Assembly: GCF_019793435.1 (NCBI RefSeq)
Contig: NZ_JAILYH010000007.1
Location: 186,001-250,000, forward strand
DNA: 64,000 bases
Reading direction: 5' to 3'
From: Rhizobium redzepovicii
GTDB lineage: Bacteria; Pseudomonadota; Alphaproteobacteria; Rhizobiales; Rhizobiaceae
Shown here: positions 9,194-19,861 of the stretch, piece after piece
How the letters are laid out: every line of letters starts with the position of its first letter
How positions within the stretch are numbered: position 1 is the stretch's first letter
Position numbers and translations under genes: made by a program
Notes under the pieces: generated by a model
What the model was told of the DNA's origin: nothing
Databases searched by the model: none
Seen by the model: the letters and a program-made list of their open reading frames with translations, nothing else

Positions 9194-11590
9194 TCATTCG
9201 CTGCGATTTTCGCTGACAAGGCGTGTGCGCCGTCGCGGCGGCACGGCGGTTCCGGCTTGCTCCGACAGGATGCTTTTGCGAACGGCCGGCTTCATGCTCG
9301 GCTCGATATCCGGCTTGCCGAGCAGCAGGCCCTGCACCTGCGCGCAGCCTTCCTCGACGACGATCCGGCGCTGCATCTCGGTTTCCACACCCTCGGTGAC
9401 GACGGGCATGCCGAGGCTGTGGCCGAGACCGATAATCGCCCGCACGATCGATCGCGCCGCCGCGTCATGCTCCAGCACCCCGGTGAAGCTGCGGTCGACC
9501 TTGATCTTGTCGAAGGGAAACGAGCGCAGGTTCGAAAGCGAAGAGTAGCCGGTGCCGAAATCGTCCATGACGATGTGCACCCCCAACCGACGCAGGCGCT
9601 GCAGCGTTGCCATCACCCGGTCGCGATCGCGGATCAGGGCTGTCTCGGTGATTTCAAGCTCCAGCCGATCGGCTGCTAGCCCCGTCTCGGCGAGGACCGC
9701 CTCGACCCGCTCGCACAGGTTGGGCAGCATGAACTGCACCGGCGAAACATTGACCGCAATCCTCAGCGGCTGCGGCCAGCGCGCGGCCTCCATGCAGGCC
9801 TGCTGCAATATCCATTCGCCGAGCTGAACAATCGATCCGCTTTCCTCGGCGATCGGGATGAAAATGTCGGGCTCGGTCATGCCGTGGCCCGGCCGGTGCC
9901 AACGCATCAAGGCCTCGTAGCCGCTGATCTCGCCGTTCTGCGCGTTGAGGATCGGCTGATAGCTGACATAGAGTTGGTTGCGGATGATCGCGTGGCGCAA
10001 GTCACTTTCGATCTGGCGGCGGTTGCGCGCCGCTTCGTCCATTTCCGCGTCGAAGAAACAGGCCCTGCCGCGGCCATCATGCTTGACCCGGTAGAGCGCG
10101 GTATCGGCGTTGTTGCAGAGTTCTTCGGCCGTGCTCCCATCTCTTGGATAGAGCGCGATGCCGAGGCTGACGCCGACCGCTGTGGGGTCACGGGCCGTGT
10201 CCATCTCGGCAGCGAATTCGTCGATGATATCAGCCGCAAGCTTTTGCGCCGCCGCCGGCTGCTGCCCATCGGACTGGATGATGGCGAATTCGTCGCCGCC
10301 GAGCCGGGCGATCGTATCACTCTCACCGGCAACCCGGCGCAGGATAGCGGCGACCTTGCGGAGAATCCGGTCGCCCTCGGCATGGCCGAAGATGTCATTG
10401 ACGGCCTTGAACCGATCGAGGTCGAGACAGAACAGCGCAACCTCGGTGTTCTTGCGTTCCGCCACCTGCAGCGCCTGCCGGATGCGGGTGTCGAACAACG
10501 ACCTGTTCGGCAGATCGGTGAGCACGTCGTGGTGGGCGAGATGCTCGATCATCTCCTCGGCCTGTTTGCGCTCGGTGAGATCGCGCACCGCCAGCACCTC
10601 GCAATCGCGGCCACGATAGACGATCCTGCTGGAGTTTACGTCTACGGCAATCTCTCTGCCGGTGCGGGTGTTCAGCAGCGTCTCGCCGGGCCTGTTCTCC
10701 CGGGGCGCCTGAACGACCGTCAGCACATCCGAGGGCGCCTTGCCCGAGAGATCGGCTAGCTTCCAGCCCGATAATGCCTGGAACCGTTCGTTGACATCGA
10801 TGATCCGGCCTTCGCGCAGGATCAGCAGGCCCTCCTGCGAGGCATTGGCAAGTCCGCGCAGATCCGTCAGATGGCTTTGGACGAAGACCACGGCAAGGGC
10901 GACGAGGATAAGAGCCGTTGCCGCCACCACGACGATCGCGGCGAGCACCCGCGTGTCGAGCACCAATGTCGGAACCTGCATGCCGGGGTCCGGCACAAAG
11001 GTAATGCTGCCCATCGAGATGAAGTGAAGTGTGCAGATGGCGAGGACGAAGACCAGCGATGAGGTTAGGAGACGCCTCATGCCCTTCAGATTGAAAAAAA
11101 TGTGGAAGGCGGCGCTCGACAGAAGCATTCCGGCGACGACCGCCGTCAGCGTCATCAAGGGATCGTAGAGGATGACCGCCTGTGTCTCGATCGCCTGCAT
11201 GCCGGTCAGGTGCATGGAGGCGATGCCGAGTGCCATCAGCGCCCCGCCGCGAATGGAGGAAAATCTTCCCTCACGTTGCGAGGCGGCGAGGATCGCCACC
11301 CACGAGCCTCCGACCGACAGGAAAAAGGAGAGCAGCGTCAGGTCGAGCGCATAACTGATCGGCGTGCCACCATCATAAGCGAGCATGGCGATAAAGTGGG
11401 TTGCCCACACGCCGGTGCCGAAGGCAAAGCCCGACGCGCCGACCCAAAGCTTGCGCTGCCCGGCGTCGCACTCCTGGGCACGGGAATACAGCAGCATCGC
11501 CGCCATGGCGCCGACCAGGCAGACCACGGCCGCCACGATGACCAAGCGCCAATCATGATTGTCGCGAATACATGCAATGACCGAAAACAT
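9194..11590 (-). CDS. Membrane c-di-GMP enzyme: MHYT–PAS–GGDEF–EAL
   Basis: This is a 798-residue inner-membrane signalling protein. The first 220 residues form an MHYT sensor of about seven helices with the diagnostic motifs THFIAM, MHLTGM and LHFISM. These are thought to bind metal and sense a diatomic gas. A PAS-like segment follows (about 245–340). The GGDEF domain (near residue 430, RLGGDEFAII) makes c-di-GMP, and the EAL domain (from near 555, SGYEALMRWHRPG, with VMDDFGTGYSSL) degrades it. Both active-site signatures are intact, so either activity is possible and the net direction cannot be predicted. It is a single gene, convergent with marR, with an AT-rich upstream region. Confidence 0.94.
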   Translation of the reverse strand: MFSVIACIRDNHDWRLVIVAAVVCLVGAMAAMLLYSRAQECDAGQRKLWVGASGFAFGTGVWATHFIAMLAYDGGTPISYALDLTLLSFFLSVGGSWVAILAASQREGRFSSIRGGALMALGIASMHLTGMQAIETQAVILYDPLMTLTAVVAGMLLSSAAFHIFFNLKGMRRLLTSSLVFVLAICTLHFISMGSITFVPDPGMQVPTLVLDTRVLAAIVVVAATALILVALAVVFVQSHLTDLRGLANASQEGLLILREGRIIDVNERFQALSGWKLADLSGKAPSDVLTVVQAPRENRPGETLLNTRTGREIAVDVNSSRIVYRGRDCEVLAVRDLTERKQAEEMIEHLAHHDVLTDLPNRSLFDTRIRQALQVAERKNTEVALFCLDLDRFKAVNDIFGHAEGDRILRKVAAILRRVAGESDTIARLGGDEFAIIQSDGQQPAAAQKLAADIIDEFAAEMDTARDPTAVGVSLGIALYPRDGSTAEELCNNADTALYRVKHDGRGRACFFDAEMDEAARNRRQIESDLRHAIIRNQLYVSYQPILNAQNGEISGYEALMRWHRPGHGMTEPDIFIPIAEESGSIVQLGEWILQQACMEAARWPQPLRIAVNVSPVQFMLPNLCERVEAVLAETGLAADRLELEITETALIRDRDRVMATLQRLRRLGVHIVMDDFGTGYSSLSNLRSFPFDKIKVDRSFTGVLEHDAAARSIVRAIIGLGHSLGMPVVTEGVETEMQRRIVVEEGCAQVQGLLLGKPDIEPSMKPAVRKSILSEQAGTAVPPRRRTRLVSENRSE

Positions 11591-11813
11591 GTGCGCGCCC
11601 CCGAACAGCTGATTTTCGGCCGATGCTATTTAGGTTGTGCTAATTAACTGTAAATTGAATTAGATCTTTCTTTATTATCGCGGCAGATGTTTCCACAAGA
11701 CCGAATTGCGTGGTTTCAGCATGCTAGCGCGCCCCTGATTTTTTACTTTTTGCGCCTCGCCTGCTTTCCCGGTTTGGTCTATCGTCCCGCCGAATTTCGA
11801 AAAGGAGTCGAAA

Positions 11814-13202
11814 ATGGCCGACATACAACCGGTTCTTTCGCGTGCGGACCAGAATCTTTCATCGAGCCTCGAAAAACTGTTCGAGCTGCTGCGCATCCAG
11901 TCGATTTCCACCGATCCCGCCTACAAAGCCGAATGCCGCAAGGCCGCCGAATGGCTCGTCGCCTATCTCGAAGCGCTCGGCTTCGAAGCCTCCGTTCGCG
12001 ACACGCCAGGCCATCCGATGGTCGTCGCTCACCATGCCGGCGCGTCCACCGGCGCGCCGCACGTTCTGTTCTACGGCCATTACGACGTTCAGCCGGTCGA
12101 CCCGATCGAGCTTTGGGAAAACGACCCCTTCGAGCCGACGATCAAGGATGTCGGCAACGGCCGCAAGATCCTGACCGGCCGCGGCACGTCCGACGACAAG
12201 GGCCAGTTGATGACCTTCCTCGAGGCCTGCCGCGCCTATAAGGAGATCAACGGCGCGCTTCCCTGCCGCGTCACCATTCTCTTCGAAGGCGAGGAAGAAT
12301 CCGGCTCGCCATCGCTGAAGCCCTTCCTCGAAGCCAATGCCGCCGAGCTCAAGGCCGATTATGCGCTGGTTTGCGATACCGGTATGTGGGACCGCGACAC
12401 CCCGGCGATCGCCGCGGCACTGCGCGGCCTTGTCGGCGAGGAAGTCACCGTGACGGCCGCCGACCGCGACCTGCATTCCGGCCTCTTCGGGGGCGCTGCC
12501 GCCAATCCCATCCACATCCTCGTCGAGGCTCTCGCCGGCCTGCATGACGAGACCGGCCGCATCACGCTCGAGGGCTTCTACAACGGCGTCGAGGAAACGC
12601 CCGACAACATCAAGGCCTCATGGGAGACGCTGGGCAAGACCGCCGAGACCTTCCTCGGCGAAGTCGGCCTTTCCATTCCATCCGGCGAAAAGGGCCGTTC
12701 GGTGCTGGAACTCACCTGGGCGCGGCCGACCGCCGAAATCAACGGCATCTGGGGCGGATATACCGGCGAAGGCTTCAAAACGGTGATCGCCGCCAAGGCA
12801 TCGGCGAAAGTTTCGTTCCGGCTTGTCGGCACGCAGGATCCGGCCGCCATCCGCAAAGCCTTCCGCAGCTATATCAGCTCGAAGATTCCCGCCGATTGCT
12901 CGGTCGAGTTCCATCCGCATGGCGGCTCGCCGGCGATCCACCTCTCCTATGATTCGCCGGTTCTGACCAAGGCGAAGACCGCACTTTCCGACGAGTGGCC
13001 GAAACCCGCCATCGTCATCGGCATGGGCGGATCGATCCCGATCGTCGGCGACTTCCAGAAGATGCTCGGCATGGAATCTCTGCTCGTGGGCTTCGGCCTC
13101 AGCGACGACCGCATCCATTCGCCGAACGAGAAATACGAGCTCGTCTCCTACCACAAGGGCATCCGCTCCTGGGTGCGGATTCTTCAGGCGCTCGCCGCCT
13201 GA
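11814..13202 (+). CDS. M20-family metallopeptidase (dipeptidase-like)
   Basis: This is a 462-residue zinc-dependent exopeptidase of the M20/ArgE/DapE/carnosinase group, with no signal peptide, so probably cytoplasmic. The metal-site motifs are in order: YGHYDVQPVDP (first His and Asp), GRGTSDDKGQ (bridging Asp) and FEGEEESGS (catalytic Glu and metal Glu). The dimerisation lid lies between about residues 195 and 345. The ATG follows AAAGGAG at a good distance. A strong terminator lies 30 bp past the stop, so the gene is monocistronic. The family includes non-specific dipeptidases and acyl-amino-acid hydrolases; the substrate cannot be read from sequence. Confidence 0.9.
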   Translation: MADIQPVLSRADQNLSSSLEKLFELLRIQSISTDPAYKAECRKAAEWLVAYLEALGFEASVRDTPGHPMVVAHHAGASTGAPHVLFYGHYDVQPVDPIELWENDPFEPTIKDVGNGRKILTGRGTSDDKGQLMTFLEACRAYKEINGALPCRVTILFEGEEESGSPSLKPFLEANAAELKADYALVCDTGMWDRDTPAIAAALRGLVGEEVTVTAADRDLHSGLFGGAAANPIHILVEALAGLHDETGRITLEGFYNGVEETPDNIKASWETLGKTAETFLGEVGLSIPSGEKGRSVLELTWARPTAEINGIWGGYTGEGFKTVIAAKASAKVSFRLVGTQDPAAIRKAFRSYISSKIPADCSVEFHPHGGSPAIHLSYDSPVLTKAKTALSDEWPKPAIVIGMGGSIPIVGDFQKMLGMESLLVGFGLSDDRIHSPNEKYELVSYHKGIRSWVRILQALAA

Positions 13203-13231
13203 GCGTAAGGCATGCCAGATCGCAATAACAA

Positions 13232-13255
13232 AAAGGCCGGTTAAAACCGGCCTTT
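13232..13255 (+). terminator. Intrinsic terminator of the M20 peptidase gene
   Basis: The 11-bp perfect stem AAAGGCCGGTT/AACCGGCCTTT has a 2-nt loop and lies 30 bp after the stop codon. Flanking A and T runs could let it work in both directions. Confidence 0.85.
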
Positions 13256-13605
13256 CGTCATCCGCTCGCTCAGTGCCAGTTCATCCGTGGTCAATGAGAA
13301 GCAGGTATTGCAGCCAGACTGCCTCGGAAAGGTTAACGGATCGTTAATGTATCGCAGAGCCGACAACTTTCGCGTCCTGCGCATTCGCGATTTCATCCGG
13401 CATATCGAAAACGCCATACCACATCACAAAATCCCCCTCGTTCAAGCTGCGTTCATCGCGACCCGGATATAAACCCTTGAAAGACAAGGAGAATGGCGAC
13501 GCCCTAACAAATGCGGGCGATCGCTCTATCTTTTCTATAGATGGCATATGCCAAGAGAAGGCAGCGCCGCGCTGCCTGAAAACGCGCCAACCAGGAGTGA
13601 GAAGC
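13256..13605. other. Intergenic region with a CtrA-like box
   Basis: This 350-bp stretch has no convincing gene. Small open frames on both strands lack codon bias and ribosome sites. It contains the TTAA-N7-TTAA box listed separately and must hold the promoter of the downstream SH3-domain gene. Confidence 0.6.
13333..13347. promoter_or_regulatory. TTAA-N7-TTAA box (candidate CtrA site)
   Basis: TTAACGGATCGTTAA matches the full alphaproteobacterial CtrA consensus TTAA-N7-TTAA, and its arms TTAACG/CGTTAA are also symmetric. It lies about 260 bp before the SH3-domain gene. Function is inferred from the motif only. Confidence 0.45.
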
Positions 13606-14292
13606 GTGAAAAATCTCATTGTTAAGATCGCCGCGGCTGGCCTGTTTGTGCTGGCGCCGGTGATCGCACAGGCCGCCGAGGGCTACTCGACGGCGAACGT
13701 CAACATGCGAGCGGGTCCGAGCACCCGATATCCAGCCGTCGCAGTCGTGCCTGCCGGTTCCCCCGTCGAAATTCGTGGATGTCTTTCCAACGTCAACTGG
13801 TGCGACGTCGAATTCTATGGCGGTCGCGGCTGGGTGTCCGGCCAATATGTACAGGCCGTCTACCAGCAACGCCGTGTCTATGTCGGTCCGCAATATTACC
13901 GCCCGCTCGGCATTCCGATGATCAGCTTCAGCGTCGGCAATTATTGGGACCGCAACTACCGCGACCGCGATTTCTACCGTGAGCGCGACCGCTGGAGCCG
14001 CGGCCCCGATTATTACTACCGTAACCGGGATCGGGATCGCGACTACGGCGACCGCAACCGGGATCGCGATTACGGGGACCGCAACCGGGACTGGCGCGAC
14101 GACAATCGAAGGGACGACCGCAGAGACGAAAGCCGCAGGTCGGACCGTCGAGATGACAACAGAGATAATACCAGGAGTTCGGATTTCCGCGACCTGCCGC
14201 AGTTCAGGGGCGGGAAGGCCGATACCTACAATCGCCCGGACCCCAGGGCTTCGCCCTTCGTCTGCCGCCCGGGCGATCCGTCCTGCGACTGA
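13606..14292 (+). CDS. Secreted SH3b-domain protein with Arg/Asp-rich tail
   Basis: A 228-residue exported protein. I chose the GTG start because AGGAG lies 8 nt upstream and a clean signal peptide follows (KNLIVKIAAAGLFVLAPVIAQAA). Residues about 23–85 form a bacterial SH3 domain (NVNMRAGPSTRYPAV, GWVSGQYV), a fold that often binds cell-wall peptides. A Tyr/Arg-rich linker leads to a low-complexity region (about 120–190) built from RD, RDRDYGDRN and RRDDRRD repeats. Four cysteines (two in the SH3 domain, two in the last 15 residues) could form disulfides in the periplasm. Similar proteins in rhizobia have no assigned function. Confidence 0.85.
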   Translation: MKNLIVKIAAAGLFVLAPVIAQAAEGYSTANVNMRAGPSTRYPAVAVVPAGSPVEIRGCLSNVNWCDVEFYGGRGWVSGQYVQAVYQQRRVYVGPQYYRPLGIPMISFSVGNYWDRNYRDRDFYRERDRWSRGPDYYYRNRDRDRDYGDRNRDRDYGDRNRDWRDDNRRDDRRDESRRSDRRDDNRDNTRSSDFRDLPQFRGGKADTYNRPDPRASPFVCRPGDPSCD

Positions 14293-14301
14293 GATATCAG
14301 G

Positions 14302-14325
14302 AGCGGCGGCCGCAAGGCCGCCGCT
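14302..14325 (+). terminator. GC-rich hairpin after the SH3-domain gene
   Basis: The 10-bp perfect stem AGCGGCGGCC/GGCCGCCGCT has a GCAA tetraloop and lies 10 bp past the stop. The downstream run is poor (TATCT), so termination is probable but not certain. Confidence 0.6.
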
Positions 14326-14375
14326 TATCTCAATGGCAGCGTCCATCGCGCGGAAAAGGCGAGAAGGACGCCGTA

Positions 14376-14500
14376 AGAAAAAGCCCGGCGCTCCCAAGAG
14401 GGATGCACCGGGCCTGATGTCGATCGGCGCGTGTTGAGGGGAGACGGCCGATCATGCGCGGGACGTGAGGGGTTGAGGGGTGTCCCGCTTCTCCCTAAAC
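14376..14500 (-). ncRNA. Candidate sRNA with two CCCCUCAAC hairpin loops
   Basis: On the minus strand a terminator (stem GCCCGG/CCGGGC with a long partly paired interior, 14383–14413, then TTTTT) ends a transcript with no open frame. Upstream are two separate 7-bp perfect hairpins: GATCGGC/GCCGATC (14422–14428/14447–14453) and GCGGGAC/GTCCCGC (14458–14464/14482–14488). Each 17–18-nt loop contains the same nine bases CCCCTCAAC. C-rich unpaired loops before a terminator are the layout of trans-acting rhizobial sRNAs that pair with ribosome-binding sites. The 5' end is uncertain (a GATAGT box lies just upstream). I do not recognise the family. Confidence 0.6.
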
Positions 14501-14831
14501 TATCGCGGACGCACTTGGTTCCGCCGGCCGGTCAGAAGATTGCGGCGGCGCAGCGAAAGCAGCCCGCACAATTCGGCGCAACGCATGGTCAGGCTGGTTT
14601 CCTCGCTCCTCGCGAGGCGGCATCGCCCCGCGAAAGCAAGCACGCTCCAGACGCGCGCAAGTCGGCGCGACGCTGTCAGATCGTGACAGTCGCGACGACC
14701 GGCAATCATGCCTGTGGGAGGTCAGCGACAATTTGATGTGAGAGCATCGTGATGCTCTTGTCTTGCAGCATTCTTTATTGCAGTTTTGAGATGTTGCGGA
14801 TCGATTTTGATCCGTTCGAGGCTGGACCCTG
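14501..14831. other. Intergenic region, no supported gene
   Basis: Short open frames here are Arg/Ser-rich with no ribosome site and look spurious. There is one hairpin (AGAGCATC/GATGCTCT, 14741–14758), otherwise nothing. The promoter of the minus-strand sRNA candidate should lie in the left part. Confidence 0.5.
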
Positions 14832-15053
14832 ATGACGCGAGACTACCTGGTTTTCCCAAGGCTTTTCGGCGCTCGGGCAGCCGCTATTGATGTTACCGTC
14901 TGGCATAAACACAACCCCCTCCTTCCTGTGCGACTTACCGATGGGGCGAACCTCAATCCTTCCGGCCAGATCTGGCGGCGTTTTCATCTCGGAGAATGGG
15001 AATATAAGCAGGATCCGGAAACGCTCGACGATTACGAAGCTCGCCAGTTTTGA
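14832..15053 (+). CDS. Small hypothetical protein
   Basis: A 73-residue open frame starting MTRDYLVFPRLFGARAAA and ending in an acidic, aromatic tail (WRRFHLGEWEYKQDP). It has no signal peptide or membrane segment. Third-position GC and the balanced amino-acid mix look like a real Rhizobium protein, unlike the competing antisense frame. A GAGG lies about 10 nt upstream of the ATG. I do not recognise a family. It precedes the penicillin-binding protein gene by about 250 bp and is probably transcribed alone. Confidence 0.5.
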   Translation: MTRDYLVFPRLFGARAAAIDVTVWHKHNPLLPVRLTDGANLNPSGQIWRRFHLGEWEYKQDPETLDDYEARQF

Positions 15054-15187
15054 GCGCCGATGCATGTTGCCCACAACTGTGCAGCGGTTTTGGGATAACG
15101 ACATCCATAAAACGAGTTGAAACGCAGCGCACGAAGCCGGAATGACGCAAAGCGCTTTATCGGCGCGTTCTGCTTTGCTTTCCATAA

Positions 15188-15202
15188 TTAACACCCCGTT
15201 AA
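15188..15202. promoter_or_regulatory. TTAA-N7-TTAA box upstream of the PBP1 gene (candidate CtrA site)
   Basis: TTAACACCCCGTTAA matches the CtrA full-site spacing and lies about 100 bp before the likely start of the class A penicillin-binding protein, a plausible cell-cycle target. This is motif-based inference. Confidence 0.5.
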
Positions 15203-15301
15203 ATCGCCGCATTTACAGTTCAGTCGGGTGACGGCGACTGCAAGAGTGCCGTTGTGCGAAGTCACGCTTCGCGATCGAACATGGGGTGTGACCGGTCGGC
15301 G

Positions 15302-17626
15302 ATGGCAGGCAGAGGCAGATCAGGCGACAGAATCGAACCGTCCTTCAGCGGCCGCCCGGCCCGCGACGATGACGAGTTTTCCCTCGATGCCGATGACCGC
15401 ATTGCCAGGAGCCGATCCACACGGCGCGGCAGCTCCAAGCCGCCCGAACGCCCTGCCCCCCGGCGGCGGCGCGAACCGCGGGAACGCGAAGGCGGCGGCT
15501 TGTTCGGCTTCGTGCGACGCGTGATCTACTGGTGCGTCGTGCTGTTCATCTGGGCCGGCATCGGCGTTGCCGGGCTGGTGGTCTATTATGGCTCGCGCAT
15601 GCCGAGCGCCAGCACATGGGCGATCCCGGAACGGCCGCCGAACGTCAAGATCACCGCCGTCGACGGCAGCGTCATCGCCAATCGCGGTGCCACTGGCGGC
15701 GAGGCGTTGTCGCTCGAAAACATGTCGCCCTATATTCCGGAGGCCGTCATCGCCATCGAGGATCGGCGCTTCTATTCGCATTTCGGCGTCGATCCGCTCG
15801 GCCTCGGCCGGGCTGTAGTGACCAACTTCACGGCTGGCCACATGGTGCAGGGTGGCTCGACGCTGACGCAGCAACTCGCCAAGAACCTCTTCCTCTCCCC
15901 GGAAAGAACGCTGGAACGCAAGGTGCAGGAGGTGCTGCTCTCGCTCTGGCTGGAGCAGAAATACACCAAGGACCAGATCCTTGCCATGTATCTCAACCGG
16001 GTGTTCTTCGGATCGAACGCCTATGGCGTCGAGGCGGCGTCACGCCGCTATTTCAACAAATCGGCGCGGGATGTGAACCTCGGCGAGGCGGCGGTGCTGG
16101 CCGGCCTGCTCAAGGCGCCGTCGCGGCTTTCGCCGGCCCGCGACGCGGACGCTGCCAATGCCCGCGCCCAGCTCGTGCTTGCGGCAATGCGCGAGCAGGG
16201 TTTCATCACCGACTCCGAGGTCAAGACCGCAATGTCGCAGACCCCGGCTTCAGCCAAGAGCTATTGGTCGGGCGCCGGACACTATGTTGCCGACATGGTG
16301 ATGGACGAGCTGCCGGGTCTGATCGGTGACGTCAAGGAAGACGTCATCGTCGATACGACCATCGACAAGTCGCTGGAAAAGAAAGCCGAGCAATCGCTGG
16401 TCGACGTGCTCGACAAGGAGGGCGGAAAGCTCGACGCTTCGCAGGCGGCCCTCGTCTCGATCGACGGCACCGGCGCGATCCGGGCGCTCGTCGGCGGCAG
16501 GGATTATGCGACGAGCCAGTTCAACCGAGCCGTCAAGGCCAAACGCCAGCCGGGCTCCTCGTTCAAGCCCTTCGTCTATGCCGCCGCGCTCGAAAAAGGA
16601 CTGACGCCCTTTTCGGTGTTCAACGACGCGCCGATCCGCATCGGCGACTGGACGCCCGAAAATTACGAGAAGAAATACAATGGCGAGGTGACGCTGGCCA
16701 CCGCACTTGCCAAGTCGCTGAATACGGTGGCCGCCCAGCTGGTGATGTATGACGGGCCGGATCAGGTGATCAAGCTTGCGCACCGGCTCGGCATCGAAAG
16801 CGAGCTGCAGCCGAATGCCTCGATCGCGCTCGGCACCTCTGAGGTGTCGCTGATGGAACTCACCGCCTCCTATGCCGCCTTCATGAACGGCGGCTACAAG
16901 GCGACGCCGCACGTCATCCGCCGGGTGACGACCGCCGAGGGCAAGGTTCTCTACGAAAATACTTATGACAGCCCGCCGCGCGTGCTGTCCGAGCAGATCG
17001 TCGCCGAAATGGATGCGATGATGATGGGCGTCATCGACAGCGGCACCGGCAAGAGCGCCAAGATCCCCGGCTGGCAGGCGGCGGGAAAGACCGGCACGAC
17101 GCAGAATTCACGCGACGCACTCTTCGTCGGCTTCACCAGCAACCTCACCACCGGCGTCTGGTTCGGCAATGACGACGGCAAGCCGATGAAGAAGGTGACC
17201 GGCGGCGGTCTTCCGGCCAAAGCCTGGAAGGAATTCATGATCGCCGCCCACAAGGGTCTTTCGCCGGCGCCGCTGTTCGGCAACGGCCAGTTGATCGGCG
17301 ATCCCAATGGTCAGCCGATGGCGCAGACGGCACCGGGCGGTGGACAATCGGGCAGCGGACAACCGATGACGGCCGAGGCGCCGCCGTCGACAATCGGCGG
17401 CATCATTTCCGGCGTCTTCGGCGGCGGCGACAGTGCTAACCGCTATCCGCAGGCGCCTGTCCGGCAACAGAGTGCGACCTCCGGCAACGGGCCCGTTCCT
17501 CCCGCCGACGTTGCCGAAGGCGGCTACGACAGCATGGTGCCGCCCGGCGATGTCGGGGGGCCGCAATCGACCTCTTCGGTCCAGCCGCGGCGCACGACCC
17601 TGCTCGATCTGATCATGGGCCAGTGA
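15302..17626 (+). CDS. Class A penicillin-binding protein (PBP1A family)
   Basis: A bifunctional peptidoglycan synthase that polymerises glycan strands and cross-links peptides outside the inner membrane. A cytoplasmic Arg-rich tail (residues 1–70) precedes one membrane anchor (about 72–95). The glycosyltransferase domain carries the catalytic IEDRRFYSHFG (near 153) and GGSTLTQQLAKN. The transpeptidase has the nucleophile motif SSFKP (near 419), SLNT and KTGTT (near 595). The C-terminal 90 residues are a Gly/Pro/Gln-rich tail. I use the ATG giving MAGRGRSGDR; an ATG 48 bp upstream is possible. A CtrA-like box lies about 100 bp before the start. Confidence 0.93.
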   Translation: MAGRGRSGDRIEPSFSGRPARDDDEFSLDADDRIARSRSTRRGSSKPPERPAPRRRREPREREGGGLFGFVRRVIYWCVVLFIWAGIGVAGLVVYYGSRMPSASTWAIPERPPNVKITAVDGSVIANRGATGGEALSLENMSPYIPEAVIAIEDRRFYSHFGVDPLGLGRAVVTNFTAGHMVQGGSTLTQQLAKNLFLSPERTLERKVQEVLLSLWLEQKYTKDQILAMYLNRVFFGSNAYGVEAASRRYFNKSARDVNLGEAAVLAGLLKAPSRLSPARDADAANARAQLVLAAMREQGFITDSEVKTAMSQTPASAKSYWSGAGHYVADMVMDELPGLIGDVKEDVIVDTTIDKSLEKKAEQSLVDVLDKEGGKLDASQAALVSIDGTGAIRALVGGRDYATSQFNRAVKAKRQPGSSFKPFVYAAALEKGLTPFSVFNDAPIRIGDWTPENYEKKYNGEVTLATALAKSLNTVAAQLVMYDGPDQVIKLAHRLGIESELQPNASIALGTSEVSLMELTASYAAFMNGGYKATPHVIRRVTTAEGKVLYENTYDSPPRVLSEQIVAEMDAMMMGVIDSGTGKSAKIPGWQAAGKTGTTQNSRDALFVGFTSNLTTGVWFGNDDGKPMKKVTGGGLPAKAWKEFMIAAHKGLSPAPLFGNGQLIGDPNGQPMAQTAPGGGQSGSGQPMTAEAPPSTIGGIISGVFGGGDSANRYPQAPVRQQSATSGNGPVPPADVAEGGYDSMVPPGDVGGPQSTSSVQPRRTTLLDLIMGQ

Positions 17627-17765
17627 GATCTATGGCTGCACGGCCGGCACAAGCCGGATACGCTGGAAATCGGCCACTTTCCGGACGGCGGGCGGTCTGT
17701 TTCCCGGTGACTGTAAAAATTGAATGCACCACATTCGTTTTGCTGGATTCCGGGCCATTTCTCGC

Positions 17766-17793
17766 CTTGCAGTCCAGAAAACCGCTCCTTATA
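17766..17793 (+). promoter_or_regulatory. Probable dnaK promoter (RpoH/RpoD type)
   Basis: CTTGCA, 16 bp, then CTTATA lies about 115 bp before the dnaK start. Alphaproteobacterial RpoH and RpoD promoters share a CTTG -35 core, so sigma-32 control of dnaK, expected from the family, is plausible. Confidence 0.5.
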
Positions 17794-17907
17794 TACGCCG
17801 CATCACCGCAATCACGATTGCGTAATCTTAAGTAGACCCATCCCGTAAGGGGCTGTCAGGGAATGCCTTCTCGGGGTTCAGACAGCTTGCTTCAAGGAGA
17901 GAATGAC

Positions 17908-19827
<1,920 letters not shown>

Positions 19828-19861
19828 TCCGCGACGGCGTGGTTATGCTTCAACACCTGAT

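Noticed and set aside
14010-14110. Short tandem repeats resembling a CRISPR-like array
   Set aside because: They are in-frame codon repeats of the RDRDYGDRN protein motif, without spacers.
14741-14758. Hairpin AGAGCATC/GATGCTCT
   Set aside because: It begins like the RIME-type AGAGCAT arm but lacks the core, and no T-run or gene end makes it a terminator.
14775-15212. 145-codon minus-strand frame overlapping the small + gene
   Set aside because: Its composition and codon use look random, it has no ribosome site, and it covers the CtrA-like box and promoter of the PBP gene.
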